A DNA stretch of 64,000 nucleotides from Xenorhabdus mauleonii (GTDB lineage: Bacteria; Pseudomonadota; Gammaproteobacteria; Enterobacterales; Enterobacteriaceae). A program made the position numbers and the translations under genes. The notes under the pieces were generated by a model. That model was not told the origin of the DNA. It did no database searches and was given only the letters and a program-made list of their open reading frames with translations. The stretch is from the NCBI RefSeq assembly GCF_900113945.1, contig NZ_FORG01000007.1:1-64000 (forward strand), written 5' to 3'. Positions 43,909 through 53,622 of the stretch are shown in pieces; the first letter of the stretch is position 1; every line of letters starts with the position of its first letter.

Positions 43909-45627
43909 ATGGAGCATTCGACACCTCTGATCACGACCATTGTTGGCGGCTTTGTTCTCGCCTATCTGCTTGGCATGCTTGCACAACGCTTTAAAATCTC
44001 GCCTCTTGTAGGCTACCTTGTCGCCGGTGTATTAGCAGGTCCTTTTACCCCCGGTTTTGTGGCCGATACCTCTTTGGCTCCAGAACTTTCAGAAATTGGC
44101 GTGATATTACTGATGTTTGGTGTCGGTCTTCACTTTTCGCTTAAAGATTTGTTAGCCGTCAAATCAATCGCCATTCCAGGAGCCATCGCTCAAATTGCCG
44201 TTGCAACCTTGCTTGGAGTCGGGTTATCCACATTACTCGGTTGGGGACTATTCAGCGGCATTGTCTTCGGGCTCTGCCTGTCTACCGCCAGCACAGTGGT
44301 ATTGCTCAGGGCATTGGAAGAGCGGCAGCTTATTGATAGCCAAAGAGGGCAAATCGCCATTGGTTGGTTGATTGTCGAAGATCTGGCAATGGTTTTGGCA
44401 TTGGTATTGCTGCCGGCAGCAGCAGGCATTATTGATAACCAGAACGCCAATATCGGCCAGTTGTTGCTCGAACTCTCCATTACAATCGGCAAAGTCATTG
44501 CCTTTATTTTATTGATGATTTTTGTCGGCCGGCGCTTAATCCCTTGGTTACTGGCGAAAACTGCCAGCACAGGTTCCCGTGAATTATTCACATTGGCTGT
44601 ACTGGCCATAGCACTGGGTATTGCCTATGGCGCTGTTACATTATTTGATGCCTCATTTGCCTTGGGAGCCTTCTTCGCCGGCATGGTATTGAATGAATCA
44701 GAATTGAGCCATCGAGCGGCACAAGATACCTTGCCACTGAGAGACGCTTTCGCCGTTCTTTTCTTCGTGTCAGTAGGTATGCTGTTTGATCCGATGGTGT
44801 TATTCCAGCAACCTCTCGCTATTTTAGGAACTCTTGCCATTATTGTGATCGGCAAATCTTTGGCCGCCATGCTGTTGGTAAGAATGTTTGGGCATTCACG
44901 ACGAACCGCCTTAACCATTTCAGTCAGCCTTGCCCAAATCGGCGAATTTGCCTTTATTCTGGCAGGGCTTGGCATCACGCTGGGGCTGTTGGATGGAGAA
45001 GCACGCAACCTTGTTCTGGCTGGCGCTATTATTTCCATTATGCTGAACCCTGTCCTGTTTAGTTTACTGGATCGTTATCTGGAAAAAACAGAGACTCTTG
45101 AAGAACAATTAATCGAAGAAACGCTGGAAGAGGAAACGCAGATCCCTGTCGATATCTGTGGTCATGCCATCGTCGTCGGCTATGGCCGGGTTGGCCGCCT
45201 GCTCTGTCAGCGTTTACAAGAAAGGAGTTTCCCGGTAGTCGTCATTGAAGATACTCGTGCACGATTTGAAGAGCTGGGAGATGCCGGAATCAGTACGGTG
45301 GTGGGAAATGCAGCCAAGAAAGATATTATGGCACTGGCACGGCTCGATTGCGCTTGTACGCTACTCCTGACAATCCCCAATGGCTATGCCGCCGGTGAAA
45401 TTGTTGCGAATGCCAGAGAGATCCGGCCTGATATCAATATTATTGTTCGCGCCCATTATGATGAAGAGGTCACCTATATTGCAGAGCGTGGCGCAAACCA
45501 AATCATTATTGGTGAACACGAAATAGCACGGGCCATGGCTGATGCACTTCCTGAAAATTATGAGGCAGGTTGTCCGGTAGAGCCACCACAATCACCTTTG
45601 CCAACCAGTCCATCATCTGCGGCATAA
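43909..45627 (+). CDS. ybaL: CPA2-family cation/proton antiporter YbaL (Kef type)
   Basis: 572 residues from the ATG at 43909 (AAGGAG five bases upstream). Residues 1-385 are about 12 membrane helices (LVGYLVAGVLAGPFTPGFV, GVILLMFGVGLHFSLKDLL, GWLIVEDLAMVLALVLLPA). Residues 415-550 are a TrkA-N/RCK nucleotide-binding domain with VVGYGRVGRLL and a downstream VVIED. A glutamate-rich linker joins the two. Probably a nucleotide- or redox-controlled K+/H+ antiporter. Neighbours fsr and gsk as in E. coli. Confidence 0.95.
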   Translation: MEHSTPLITTIVGGFVLAYLLGMLAQRFKISPLVGYLVAGVLAGPFTPGFVADTSLAPELSEIGVILLMFGVGLHFSLKDLLAVKSIAIPGAIAQIAVATLLGVGLSTLLGWGLFSGIVFGLCLSTASTVVLLRALEERQLIDSQRGQIAIGWLIVEDLAMVLALVLLPAAAGIIDNQNANIGQLLLELSITIGKVIAFILLMIFVGRRLIPWLLAKTASTGSRELFTLAVLAIALGIAYGAVTLFDASFALGAFFAGMVLNESELSHRAAQDTLPLRDAFAVLFFVSVGMLFDPMVLFQQPLAILGTLAIIVIGKSLAAMLLVRMFGHSRRTALTISVSLAQIGEFAFILAGLGITLGLLDGEARNLVLAGAIISIMLNPVLFSLLDRYLEKTETLEEQLIEETLEEETQIPVDICGHAIVVGYGRVGRLLCQRLQERSFPVVVIEDTRARFEELGDAGISTVVGNAAKKDIMALARLDCACTLLLTIPNGYAAGEIVANAREIRPDINIIVRAHYDEEVTYIAERGANQIIIGEHEIARAMADALPENYEAGCPVEPPQSPLPTSPSSAA

Positions 45628-45658
45628 TTTACGGCCTGAAAGAGTTTCCTCGCAAAAA

Positions 45659-45683
45659 AATATCCCCACTATGTGGGGATATT
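45659..45683. terminator. Terminator between ybaL and gsk
   Basis: AATATCCCCAC (45659-45669) pairs with GTGGGGATATT (45673-45683) around a three-base loop, flanked by an A-run before and TT after. It serves the converging ybaL and gsk genes. Confidence 0.8.
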
Positions 45684-45727
45684 TAAGTGGGAATATTTAA
45701 AACGACATACTGGTGCAAATTCCAGTA

Positions 45728-47038
45728 TTAACGCTCCCAATAAGACTCTTCCAGACTATCCTCTTTTTCCGGCAAACCTCGGGTTAAACGTGGGGCATGT
45801 TGGCTCAATACCTGATAGCTCACCCTATTTGCATATTTACATACTTGCGCCAATGAGGAGTAGGTCAAATAAGAACGCATATGTTTGCTGGAATTTGGCA
45901 CATTCATCCGGTGGTAACTGTTAGCGGTGATATCGTGCAATAAAGCCGATAATGCCCCATCTCCAGCGCCATTGGTATTCATGATTTTTTCAGGGCCACC
46001 CATAAAAGGCTCAATGTGAGAATAAACGCGCGTCGGATTTTGACAATCTACTTTGCGCATCGCCCGGCTAAACTCATAGCGATTAAATTCCGCAATTGCA
46101 CCAGGTAACAGAGGATGAGATGTCTGGCGTTTATATTCTTCTTCTGTATAACCCGCCATGTACAATCCAGCAGGCCCCGCTGTACACAGTACCAAATCGA
46201 CCCAATTGAGCGCCATATCAGCCGCCAGCAATGGATCGCTGAAACCGGTTAATTCATATGCCTCATCTTCATTCATTGCGACAACAGAAATGTTTTCAGC
46301 CAGGAAGTCACGCCACCATTGAGGATCATCAGCGATGACATATTTTGTCCCTAATGTCAGAACTACTGGCACATCATGTTTCTTCGCATATTCAATGGCC
46401 TTCATCGTCGCTTCCGGCATGGGTTCACCTGGCTTACAGCGCACCAAATATGCGGTAAGTACCAATGCCGAGGCTTCCGCAATAATGTGCTCAGGAATGC
46501 TTTCCGGATGAAGTTGATTCATTAGACCCGGGCTAATAGCAAATGTTCTTTCGCCATTTTCTGTCACTAAGGTAAAGCAGCGGCCAATGGGGCCATCTAC
46601 ACCCTGCAGGTGATTCAGATCCATGCGGCTGGATGTATTGCACAGATAGCAATAGGCATAACTGCCTATCTGGATGTTATTGCACATTGCGCCGAGCAAA
46701 ACAGATTTATCATCTGCCAGCACAGAGTAGTTGTGCAAAGTGTTGCCAATGGTTCCACCTGCAAATTCGTGACTGATAAGGTTATTCTCTGTCAGTTCCT
46801 TGTAGAGCGCTTCTGCAACATCATCTTCAATAACGAGGGAATGTCCTTGGCTCAAGTTATAACGCTGAATGAAGCTTTCATCGACTTTAGCTTCAATATC
46901 CACCAAAGTTTGATCAATGCCAACAATGTAAGCCCGGTTATTTTCGGTATCCATCATCTCTTTGATGGGCTGAAGGAGAGGGTCTCTTAAACTAACAGGA
47001 AAGTAGTGTTTCGATTTACGTTTACCAGGGAATTTCAT
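45728..47038 (-). CDS. gsk: Inosine-guanosine kinase
   Basis: A 436-residue PfkB-family kinase that phosphorylates inosine and guanosine in purine salvage. It starts MKFPGKRKSKHYFPVSLRDPL at 47038, as in E. coli (434). Motifs: FAGGTIGNTLHNYSVLADD, NTNGAGDGALSALLHD (the PfkB anion hole and catalytic Asp) and a C-terminal RLTRGLPEKEDSLEESYW. An upstream in-frame start at 47074 would add 12 unconserved residues. Confidence 0.97.
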   Translation of the reverse strand: MKFPGKRKSKHYFPVSLRDPLLQPIKEMMDTENNRAYIVGIDQTLVDIEAKVDESFIQRYNLSQGHSLVIEDDVAEALYKELTENNLISHEFAGGTIGNTLHNYSVLADDKSVLLGAMCNNIQIGSYAYCYLCNTSSRMDLNHLQGVDGPIGRCFTLVTENGERTFAISPGLMNQLHPESIPEHIIAEASALVLTAYLVRCKPGEPMPEATMKAIEYAKKHDVPVVLTLGTKYVIADDPQWWRDFLAENISVVAMNEDEAYELTGFSDPLLAADMALNWVDLVLCTAGPAGLYMAGYTEEEYKRQTSHPLLPGAIAEFNRYEFSRAMRKVDCQNPTRVYSHIEPFMGGPEKIMNTNGAGDGALSALLHDITANSYHRMNVPNSSKHMRSYLTYSSLAQVCKYANRVSYQVLSQHAPRLTRGLPEKEDSLEESYWER

Positions 47039-47200
47039 AATTAATTGCTGCAATAGAGCCAAAACATGCGGCATTTTAGCACAACATCATGTAGTGCAAT
47101 ACTGGAGCAAAACAAAAAACGAAATGATAAAAACATAAGCAGCCAATGTCACCACAACATTGGCTGCCATATATTCACGCTGTATTACTCAATAATAATA

Positions 47201-48304
47201 TTAAGCGTTTTGTTTCTGGCGACTACGTACCATATGACGCAGTAACACAAACATGATGGATAGAATAAATCCGATAAAGCCCGCACCAATAAGAATCAGC
47301 AAACGCTTGGGTGAGTCTTTAGATGTTGGCTCATAAGGTTCTTGCATGTATTTGAATGGCTCGAAGTTAACTTTATCGATGTTTACTTTTTCCAGATTTT
47401 GGATATATAACTGGCGGTTACGCAGATCAGCATCAATTCTCGTTGGATCGGTAATTTCTTCAGTAATCTGGAGCTTACGTTGCAACGCATCAGAGCCCAG
47501 TGCAATTGAGTAATCCGGGTCATCTTTGATCATTGCGCCACCATTCGAAACTGGTTTTTTAACACCGGCAGAGTTTGCAATGGAAATCGCATACTTTAAA
47601 CGTTCAATATCTACACTGCGCATATTGGCGATACGCGATAAGTCAATGTCATACATTTTTTGCGAATAAGCCAATTTCTGATGAACCATATCATTCAATT
47701 CATCTTTGACTTGATCACGAACAACCGAAGAGACAAATTTGATGTAACCACCCAACAGAGCGTAAGCCTCTTTCGCATTGTCTGCGCTGAAAGAAAGCGT
47801 GACTTCATCAATTTCATCATCTTTCTTAGGCAAAGAAGATGTGATGTTTTTATTCACGATCTTCTCAATCAAGCGTCTTTTTTCTTGCTCAGAGGTATCA
47901 TCTTTCTTGGCAAGCAAGTTTTTAAAATAATCAGTACTGACCAAATATTTTTCACGTAATACACGTGAATTATAGTTATCAACAAAGCGCTTATACAGTG
48001 AGCCTTCTGTGACATTCGGCTCAAGATTCAGAACACGCAAATCCGTTAAGACATTTTTCAATGGTTGATATTCTTCCAGCTCAGGTTTAACCACAGCCGC
48101 AGTACTGGTCCATTTCTGTGGCAGAAATGATGCAACACCAAAACCAACCAAGGCGAAGGCAAAAGAGGCTGCAATAATCAGGTATTTTGATTGGAAAAGA
48201 ACGGAGAATAATTCAAACAAATCAATTTCATCTTCTTGAGGCAAATGATGATAACTTGAATTCTCTGTATAAAAATCGGGGTGTTTAATAGGTTTATCAC
48301 TCAT
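47201..48304 (-). CDS. wzz: Chain-length determinant (Wzz/FepE family)
   Basis: A 367-residue polysaccharide co-polymerase: N-terminal membrane helix (YLIIAASFAFALVGFGVASFL), a large periplasmic domain with coiled helices, and a C-terminal helix after a Pro-rich stretch (PTSKDSPKRLLILIGAGFIGFILSIMFVLL, in parts). Such proteins set O-antigen chain length with Wzy. It lies between hemH and gsk, the place of the O-antigen cluster in Yersinia, where wzz is next to gsk. No sugar-synthesis or transferase genes are here, so this is a solitary survivor or a gene serving a cluster elsewhere. ATG 48304 is preferred to a TTG at 48319. Confidence 0.88.
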   Translation of the reverse strand: MSDKPIKHPDFYTENSSYHHLPQEDEIDLFELFSVLFQSKYLIIAASFAFALVGFGVASFLPQKWTSTAAVVKPELEEYQPLKNVLTDLRVLNLEPNVTEGSLYKRFVDNYNSRVLREKYLVSTDYFKNLLAKKDDTSEQEKRRLIEKIVNKNITSSLPKKDDEIDEVTLSFSADNAKEAYALLGGYIKFVSSVVRDQVKDELNDMVHQKLAYSQKMYDIDLSRIANMRSVDIERLKYAISIANSAGVKKPVSNGGAMIKDDPDYSIALGSDALQRKLQITEEITDPTRIDADLRNRQLYIQNLEKVNIDKVNFEPFKYMQEPYEPTSKDSPKRLLILIGAGFIGFILSIMFVLLRHMVRSRQKQNA

Positions 48305-48468
48305 TATCTGTATATCCAATCCAAATAGTTTTGTTTTTCATTGATAGGTAAGCTCGCTATCCCGCTCACGGCAACCATTGATTTAAACAATATCCTTAAA
48401 AAATCATACAATTACTAACACCCACCATTTACAGTGTTAGATAAAGTCGCCGAACAAATAGTTAAAAA

Positions 48469-49434
48469 TCATTTGATGATATTATTTACTAACTTTTCGA
48501 GCAGTAAAATGTGGGACTCATTATCATTAAGAGCCGGGATATATTCAAACTTTTTCCCACCCGCATTAAAAAAGATATTTTTATTCTGTTGCTCAATTTC
48601 TTCCAATGTTTCCAAACAATCCGCTGAGAAACCGGGACATACCACCTGAATATGTTCCACTCCCTGAGCTGGCAAGGATGCCATTGTTTTATCTGTATAA
48701 GGTGATAACCACGGTAAACGACCAAAACGGGATTGATACGTCATTATTACTTTATCTTCAGGATAATCTAATGCCTGCGTCAATAGTTTAGTCGTTGCTT
48801 CACATTCTTGTGGGTAAATATCGCCCATCGTTGCCAGACGTTCAGGTATTCCGTGGTAGGAAAGCAGCAAACGGTCAGGCTGACCATGTTTCGCAAAACT
48901 CAGCTCGATGGTTTTTTTTAATGCCTCAATATAGGCCGGGTGAGTCGCATAACTACGGATAAAATGCAGATTTGGAATCGTATGATATCCCTGCAATATT
49001 TTACTGACACTATCAAATACTGCGGCTGACGTTGTGCTGGAATATTGGGGATACAGTGGCAGGATAATCAACTCATCCACACCTTGTTGCAGCAAGTCAT
49101 CAATGGATTGCGACAAAGAGGGGGTGCCGTAAGTCATGCCCAAGGCAACAGGGATTTCCGCCAATTTCTCAGCCAATAATTTCTGTTGGCGGCGACCATA
49201 AACTAGCAAGGGCGATCCCTCTTCTGTCCAGATTTCTTGATAGAGCTTGGCAACCCGAAGAGAGCGGAAAGGCAGAATAAAACCATACAGTATGGGTTTC
49301 CAAATGAATGGAGAAATATCAACAACTCTTCTGTCACTCAAAAACTGTGCCAGATAACGCCTAATTGCTGTTGGTGTGGGTGCTTCCGGCGTACCAAGAT
49401 TTACGAGCAGGACACCATACTTATTACGACTCAT
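48469..49434 (-). CDS. hemH: Ferrochelatase
   Basis: 321 residues; inserts Fe2+ into protoporphyrin IX in the last step of heme synthesis. Signatures: [53 protein letters not shown] with the active-site His, [17 protein letters not shown] and [18 protein letters not shown] with the second catalytic Glu. E. coli HemH has 320 residues. Located next to adk as in E. coli. Confidence 0.97.
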   Translation of the reverse strand: MSRNKYGVLLVNLGTPEAPTPTAIRRYLAQFLSDRRVVDISPFIWKPILYGFILPFRSLRVAKLYQEIWTEEGSPLLVYGRRQQKLLAEKLAEIPVALGMTYGTPSLSQSIDDLLQQGVDELIILPLYPQYSSTTSAAVFDSVSKILQGYHTIPNLHFIRSYATHPAYIEALKKTIELSFAKHGQPDRLLLSYHGIPERLATMGDIYPQECEATTKLLTQALDYPEDKVIMTYQSRFGRLPWLSPYTDKTMASLPAQGVEHIQVVCPGFSADCLETLEEIEQQNKNIFFNAGGKKFEYIPALNDNESHILLLEKLVNNIIK

Positions 49435-49552
49435 TCTTCAGTGCTCCATTAAAAACCTGACGGCCTAGTATAAGGCATAAGTGATGGTCACATATAATTC
49501 TTCATTCAAGTGAATGAAACTTGTAATGAAAAATAAGAGGAATGAGATAAAG

Positions 49553-49584
49553 ATAAAAGACAGGCGGCAAAAAAATACCGCCTG
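49553..49584 (-). terminator. Terminator after adk
   Basis: CAGGCGG (49561-49567) pairs with CCGCCTG (49578-49584); read on the minus strand it is followed by TCTTTTATC. It ends adk. Confidence 0.75.
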
Positions 49585-49623
49585 CTCTGGCAGATCAGGA
49601 AATTATTATCCGGCAATGATTAA

Positions 49624-50422
<799 letters not shown>

Positions 50423-50440
50423 ATCATGATCTCAAAGAGA

Positions 50441-52336
50441 TTACGCTTTTTCAGTTAATAATAATTGATTCATTCGGCGAATGAATTGGTTTGGATCATC
50501 CAGCGTACCGCGTTCTGCAAACAAAGCTTGATCCAGCAGCAATTCTACCCAATCCGCAAATTGCGAATCATCTTGAATGTCAGATGCTCTCTTGACCAGA
50601 TCATGCTCTGGATTCAGTTCAAAGTTATAGCTCACTTCTGGTGCAGATTGACCTGCCGCCGCAAATAACTTCGCCATTTGAGTACTCATGCCATCAGCGT
50701 CAGTTGTTACGATCGCAGGTGTATCTGTCAGACGGCGAGTTAATTTAACTTCTTTGACTCGCTCACCCAGCAGGGTTTTCACACGCTCAACAAATGGCTC
50801 CAGTTTTTTGTCTGCATCTTCTTGCTCAGCGCTATCTTCGTTAGCCAGTTTTTCAAGAGATTCATCAGATTTGCTAACAGACTGGAATGATTTACCATCA
50901 AATTCAGTCAGGTAGCTCATCATCCACTCATCAATGCGGTCAGACAGCAACAGTACTTCAATGCCTTTTTTGCGGAACAGTTCCAAATGAGGGCTGTTTT
51001 TCGCAGCAGCATAGCTATCGGCAGTGATGTAATAAATTTTATCTTGCCCTTCAACCATGCGGCCAATGTACTCTTCCAGAGAAACAGTTTGTGCCGAAGC
51101 GTCATTGTGCGTTGTAGCAAAACGCAGCAATTTAGCGATTGCTTCTTTGTTTGAGCCGTCTTCTGCAGGCCCTTCTTTCAGCACCAAACCAAATTGCTGC
51201 CAGAAAGTCTGGTATTTTTCTGCATCGTCTTTTGCCAATTTATCCAGCATCTGCAATACACGTTTAGTCAGTGCGCTGCGCAAGTTGCGGGTAATTGTGC
51301 TGTCTTGCAAAATTTCGCGGGAAACGTTCAACGGCAGATCGTTGGAGTCAATCAGACCACGGACAAAACGCAGGTAATTTGGCATGAACTGTTCAGCTTC
51401 ATCCATGATGAAGACACGCTGTACATACAGTTTCAGGCCATGCTTGTGTTCACGGTTCCACATATCCCACGGAGCCTGAGAAGGGATGTACAGCAGGCTG
51501 GTATATTCCTGTTTACCTTCAACGCGGTTATGGCTCCAGCTCAGGGCGTCAGCAAAATCATGGGAAATGTGTTTATAGAATTCTTGGTACTCTTCATCGC
51601 TGATTTCGGCTTTACCACGAGTCCACAGCGCCTGAGCTTTGTTGATCTTTTCCCAAGCAACAGTAACTGTATCGTCTTCTTCATTTTTAGTTTGGGTTTC
51701 GATTTCAACCGGCAAAGCGATGTGATCAGAATATTTGCCAATGATTGAACGAAGACGCCAGTCATTGAGGAATTCACTTTCTCCATCACGCAAATGCAGG
51801 GTGATTTCTGTACCACGTCCTGCTTTCTCAATATCCGCGACAGTGTAATCACCTTCACCCGTTGATTCCCAGAACACGCCCTGATCGGCCGCTGCTCCTG
51901 CTGCACGGGTACGTACGGTTACTTTATCCGCAACGATAAATGCTGAATAGAACCCAACACCGAATTGACCAATTAATTGACTGTCTTTAGCCTGATCAGA
52001 ACCGATGGATTCAAGAAATGCTTTAGTACCGGATTTTGCAATTGTTCCCAGATTATCAATCACTTCATCGCGGGACATACCGATGCCATTGTCACTGATA
52101 GTGATGGTTTTCTGCTCTTTATCACAAGCCAGACGAACACGCAGTTCGCCATCATTTTCATACAGTTCCGGCGCTGATAATGCACGGAAACGCAATTTGT
52201 CAGCAGCATCAGATGCGTTTGAAATTAATTCACGGAGAAAAATTTCTTTGTTGGAATAGAGAGAATGAATCATCAACTGCAACAGTTGTTTGACTTCAGA
52301 CTGAAATCCACGAGTTTCCTGACCTTTCATGCTCAT
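50441..52336 (-). CDS. htpG: Hsp90-family chaperone HtpG
   Basis: 631 residues. The N-terminal GHKL ATPase has [20 protein letters not shown] (metal-binding Asn), [18 protein letters not shown] and [11 protein letters not shown]; middle domain [19 protein letters not shown]-terminal dimerisation domain. Two possible starts, [10 protein letters not shown] at 52336 and MKGQETRG at 52330; GAGG is better spaced for the first, while E. coli begins with the second. A sigma-32 promoter stands about 60-80 bases upstream, so heat-shock control is expected. Confidence 0.98.
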   Translation of the reverse strand: MSMKGQETRGFQSEVKQLLQLMIHSLYSNKEIFLRELISNASDAADKLRFRALSAPELYENDGELRVRLACDKEQKTITISDNGIGMSRDEVIDNLGTIAKSGTKAFLESIGSDQAKDSQLIGQFGVGFYSAFIVADKVTVRTRAAGAAADQGVFWESTGEGDYTVADIEKAGRGTEITLHLRDGESEFLNDWRLRSIIGKYSDHIALPVEIETQTKNEEDDTVTVAWEKINKAQALWTRGKAEISDEEYQEFYKHISHDFADALSWSHNRVEGKQEYTSLLYIPSQAPWDMWNREHKHGLKLYVQRVFIMDEAEQFMPNYLRFVRGLIDSNDLPLNVSREILQDSTITRNLRSALTKRVLQMLDKLAKDDAEKYQTFWQQFGLVLKEGPAEDGSNKEAIAKLLRFATTHNDASAQTVSLEEYIGRMVEGQDKIYYITADSYAAAKNSPHLELFRKKGIEVLLLSDRIDEWMMSYLTEFDGKSFQSVSKSDESLEKLANEDSAEQEDADKKLEPFVERVKTLLGERVKEVKLTRRLTDTPAIVTTDADGMSTQMAKLFAAAGQSAPEVSYNFELNPEHDLVKRASDIQDDSQFADWVELLLDQALFAERGTLDDPNQFIRRMNQLLLTEKA

Positions 52337-52390
52337 TTATTACCTCAATCTAAATCCAGTTCAGATATGTAAAATCGGACGATGGTAATC

Positions 52391-52419
52391 AAATGGGGAT
52401 AGATCCGGAGAGTTTCAAG
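52391..52419 (-). promoter_or_regulatory. Sigma-32 heat-shock promoter of htpG
   Basis: Read on the minus strand: -35 CTTGAAA (52419-52413), a 14-base spacer, and -10 CCCCATTT (52398-52391). Both boxes fit the sigma-32 consensus (CTTGAAA, CCCCATNT). Confidence 0.9.
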
Positions 52420-52441
52420 TTAGGACAACAAGAAGAATGCA

Positions 52442-52522
52442 AAAATTAGTTTGGAAGCCGTAAAAATTGGTTTGGAGGCAGTGAAAATCTGTCTGGTAGG
52501 AGTGAAATCAGTTATGGATGGC
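52442..52522. repeat. Four imperfect 21-bp tandem repeats
   Basis: Units beginning AAAATTAGTTTGGAAGCCG, AAAATTGGTTTGGAGGCAG, AAAATCTGTCTGGTAGGAG and AAATCAGTTATGGATGGCG follow each other at 21-base spacing. As 21 is divisible by three they give a heptad pattern (EAVKIGL, EAVKICL, VGVKSVM) in a short plus-strand frame with no ribosome site. They lie upstream of the htpG promoter. Confidence 0.6.
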
Positions 52523-52572
52523 GGCATTATCCGCAACACCATCCATTGCAATTTTTCATGTGGGATTGGTTA

Positions 52573-52634
52573 TATACCTGCCGTCTTTCGGGTTGCCGCT
52601 TCGTTGGCTGGGCAACGCGAAATCCTGAGGTATA
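52573..52634 (+). repeat. Dispersed intergenic repeat, copy C
   Basis: 62 bases with perfect inverted ends TATACC (52573-52578) and GGTATA (52629-52634), interior CGTCTTTC, TTCGTTGGCTGG and CGAAATCC. It aligns with copy B at 42178-42238. It ends at the recR stop codon. A small non-coding mobile or REP-like element is likely. Confidence 0.55.
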
Positions 52635-52636
52635 GA

Positions 52637-53245
52637 TCACAAATCAGTGATTCGTTGACGACCAGCCAGTGAATGAGACAAGGTTGTACCATCCACCATC
52701 TCAAGTTCTCCCCCCACAGGGACACCGTGAGCGATTCTGCTGGCCGTTACACCATATTGCGAACACATTTCCGCAATATAATTTGCCGTTGCCTCTCCTT
52801 CGACAGTCGGATTCGTTGCCAGAATGATTTCTGATAAAGCTTCAGTTGATAACCGTTCTTCCAAACGATCCAACCCGATATCCATTGGCCCAATACCATC
52901 CAGAGGAGACAAGTGCCCCATCAAGACAAAATAACGCCCCGCAAATTGACCGGTTTGCTCAATGGCATGGATATCCGCCGGACTCTCTACCACGCAAATC
53001 TGACCATTTTGCTGACGACGGGAATTTGCACAAATAGTACACTGTTCTTGTTCAGTGAACGTCCGGCAATCCTGGCAATGACCGATTTCAGACATCGCCC
53101 TAGTCAACGATTGAGCCAATCTCATGCCACCGCTGCGATCTCGCTGCAATAGATGAAATGCCATCCGCTGGGCAGATTTGGGGCCTACGCCGGGCAAACA
53201 GCGCAATGCTTCCATCAACGATTCAAGAAGAGGACTGGTTTGCAT
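52637..53245 (-). CDS. recR: Recombination mediator RecR
   Basis: 202 residues; works with RecO (and RecF) to load RecA at gaps. Helix-hairpin-helix [17 protein letters not shown], a four-Cys zinc finger ([16 protein letters not shown]), Toprim domain ([36 protein letters not shown]). Its ATG touches the ybaB stop (TAATG), giving the conserved dnaX-ybaB-recR operon. Confidence 0.98.
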   Translation of the reverse strand: MQTSPLLESLMEALRCLPGVGPKSAQRMAFHLLQRDRSGGMRLAQSLTRAMSEIGHCQDCRTFTEQEQCTICANSRRQQNGQICVVESPADIHAIEQTGQFAGRYFVLMGHLSPLDGIGPMDIGLDRLEERLSTEALSEIILATNPTVEGEATANYIAEMCSQYGVTASRIAHGVPVGGELEMVDGTTLSHSLAGRQRITDL

Positions 53246-53574
53246 TAGAATGGCATCTTAAAGCCAGGTGGCAACTGCATTCCATTGGAAACACTGGCCA
53301 TTTTTTCTTTCTGGGTTTCTTCAATGCGACGGGCCGCATCATTGAATGCCGCAGCGATCAAATCTTCCAGCATGTCTTTGTCATCGTCCATTAAGCTTGG
53401 ATCGATTTCTACACGACGGCAGTTATGTGCACCATTGATAGTGATTTTCACCATACCAGCACCGGATTCGCCAGTGACTTCAAGGCTTGCAATTTCTTCC
53501 TGCATTTTCTGCATTTTATCTTGCATCTGCTGGGCTTGTTTCATCAAATTACCCAAACCACCTTTACCAAACAT
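53245..53574 (-). CDS. ybaB: Nucleoid-associated protein YbaB/EbfC
   Basis: 109 residues, same length as E. coli. [29 protein letters not shown] is the glycine/methionine-rich start leading into a helix, then the dimeric DNA-binding core [29 protein letters not shown] (in parts). Middle gene of dnaX-ybaB-recR. Confidence 0.97.
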   Translation of the reverse strand: MFGKGGLGNLMKQAQQMQDKMQKMQEEIASLEVTGESGAGMVKITINGAHNCRRVEIDPSLMDDDKDMLEDLIAAAFNDAARRIEETQKEKMASVSNGMQLPPGFKMPF

Positions 53575-53622
53575 AATTATCTCTCTTCGCTATAGACACA
53601 ACATACAAATACGCTGTGACGG

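Noticed and set aside
48320-48468. JUMPstart/ops element upstream of wzz
   Set aside because: I looked for the GGCGGTAGC core and did not find a convincing match.
52451-52672. Plus-strand frame with heptad repeat EAVKIGL
   Set aside because: It reflects the 21-bp tandem repeats, lacks a ribosome site and runs into recR on the other strand.
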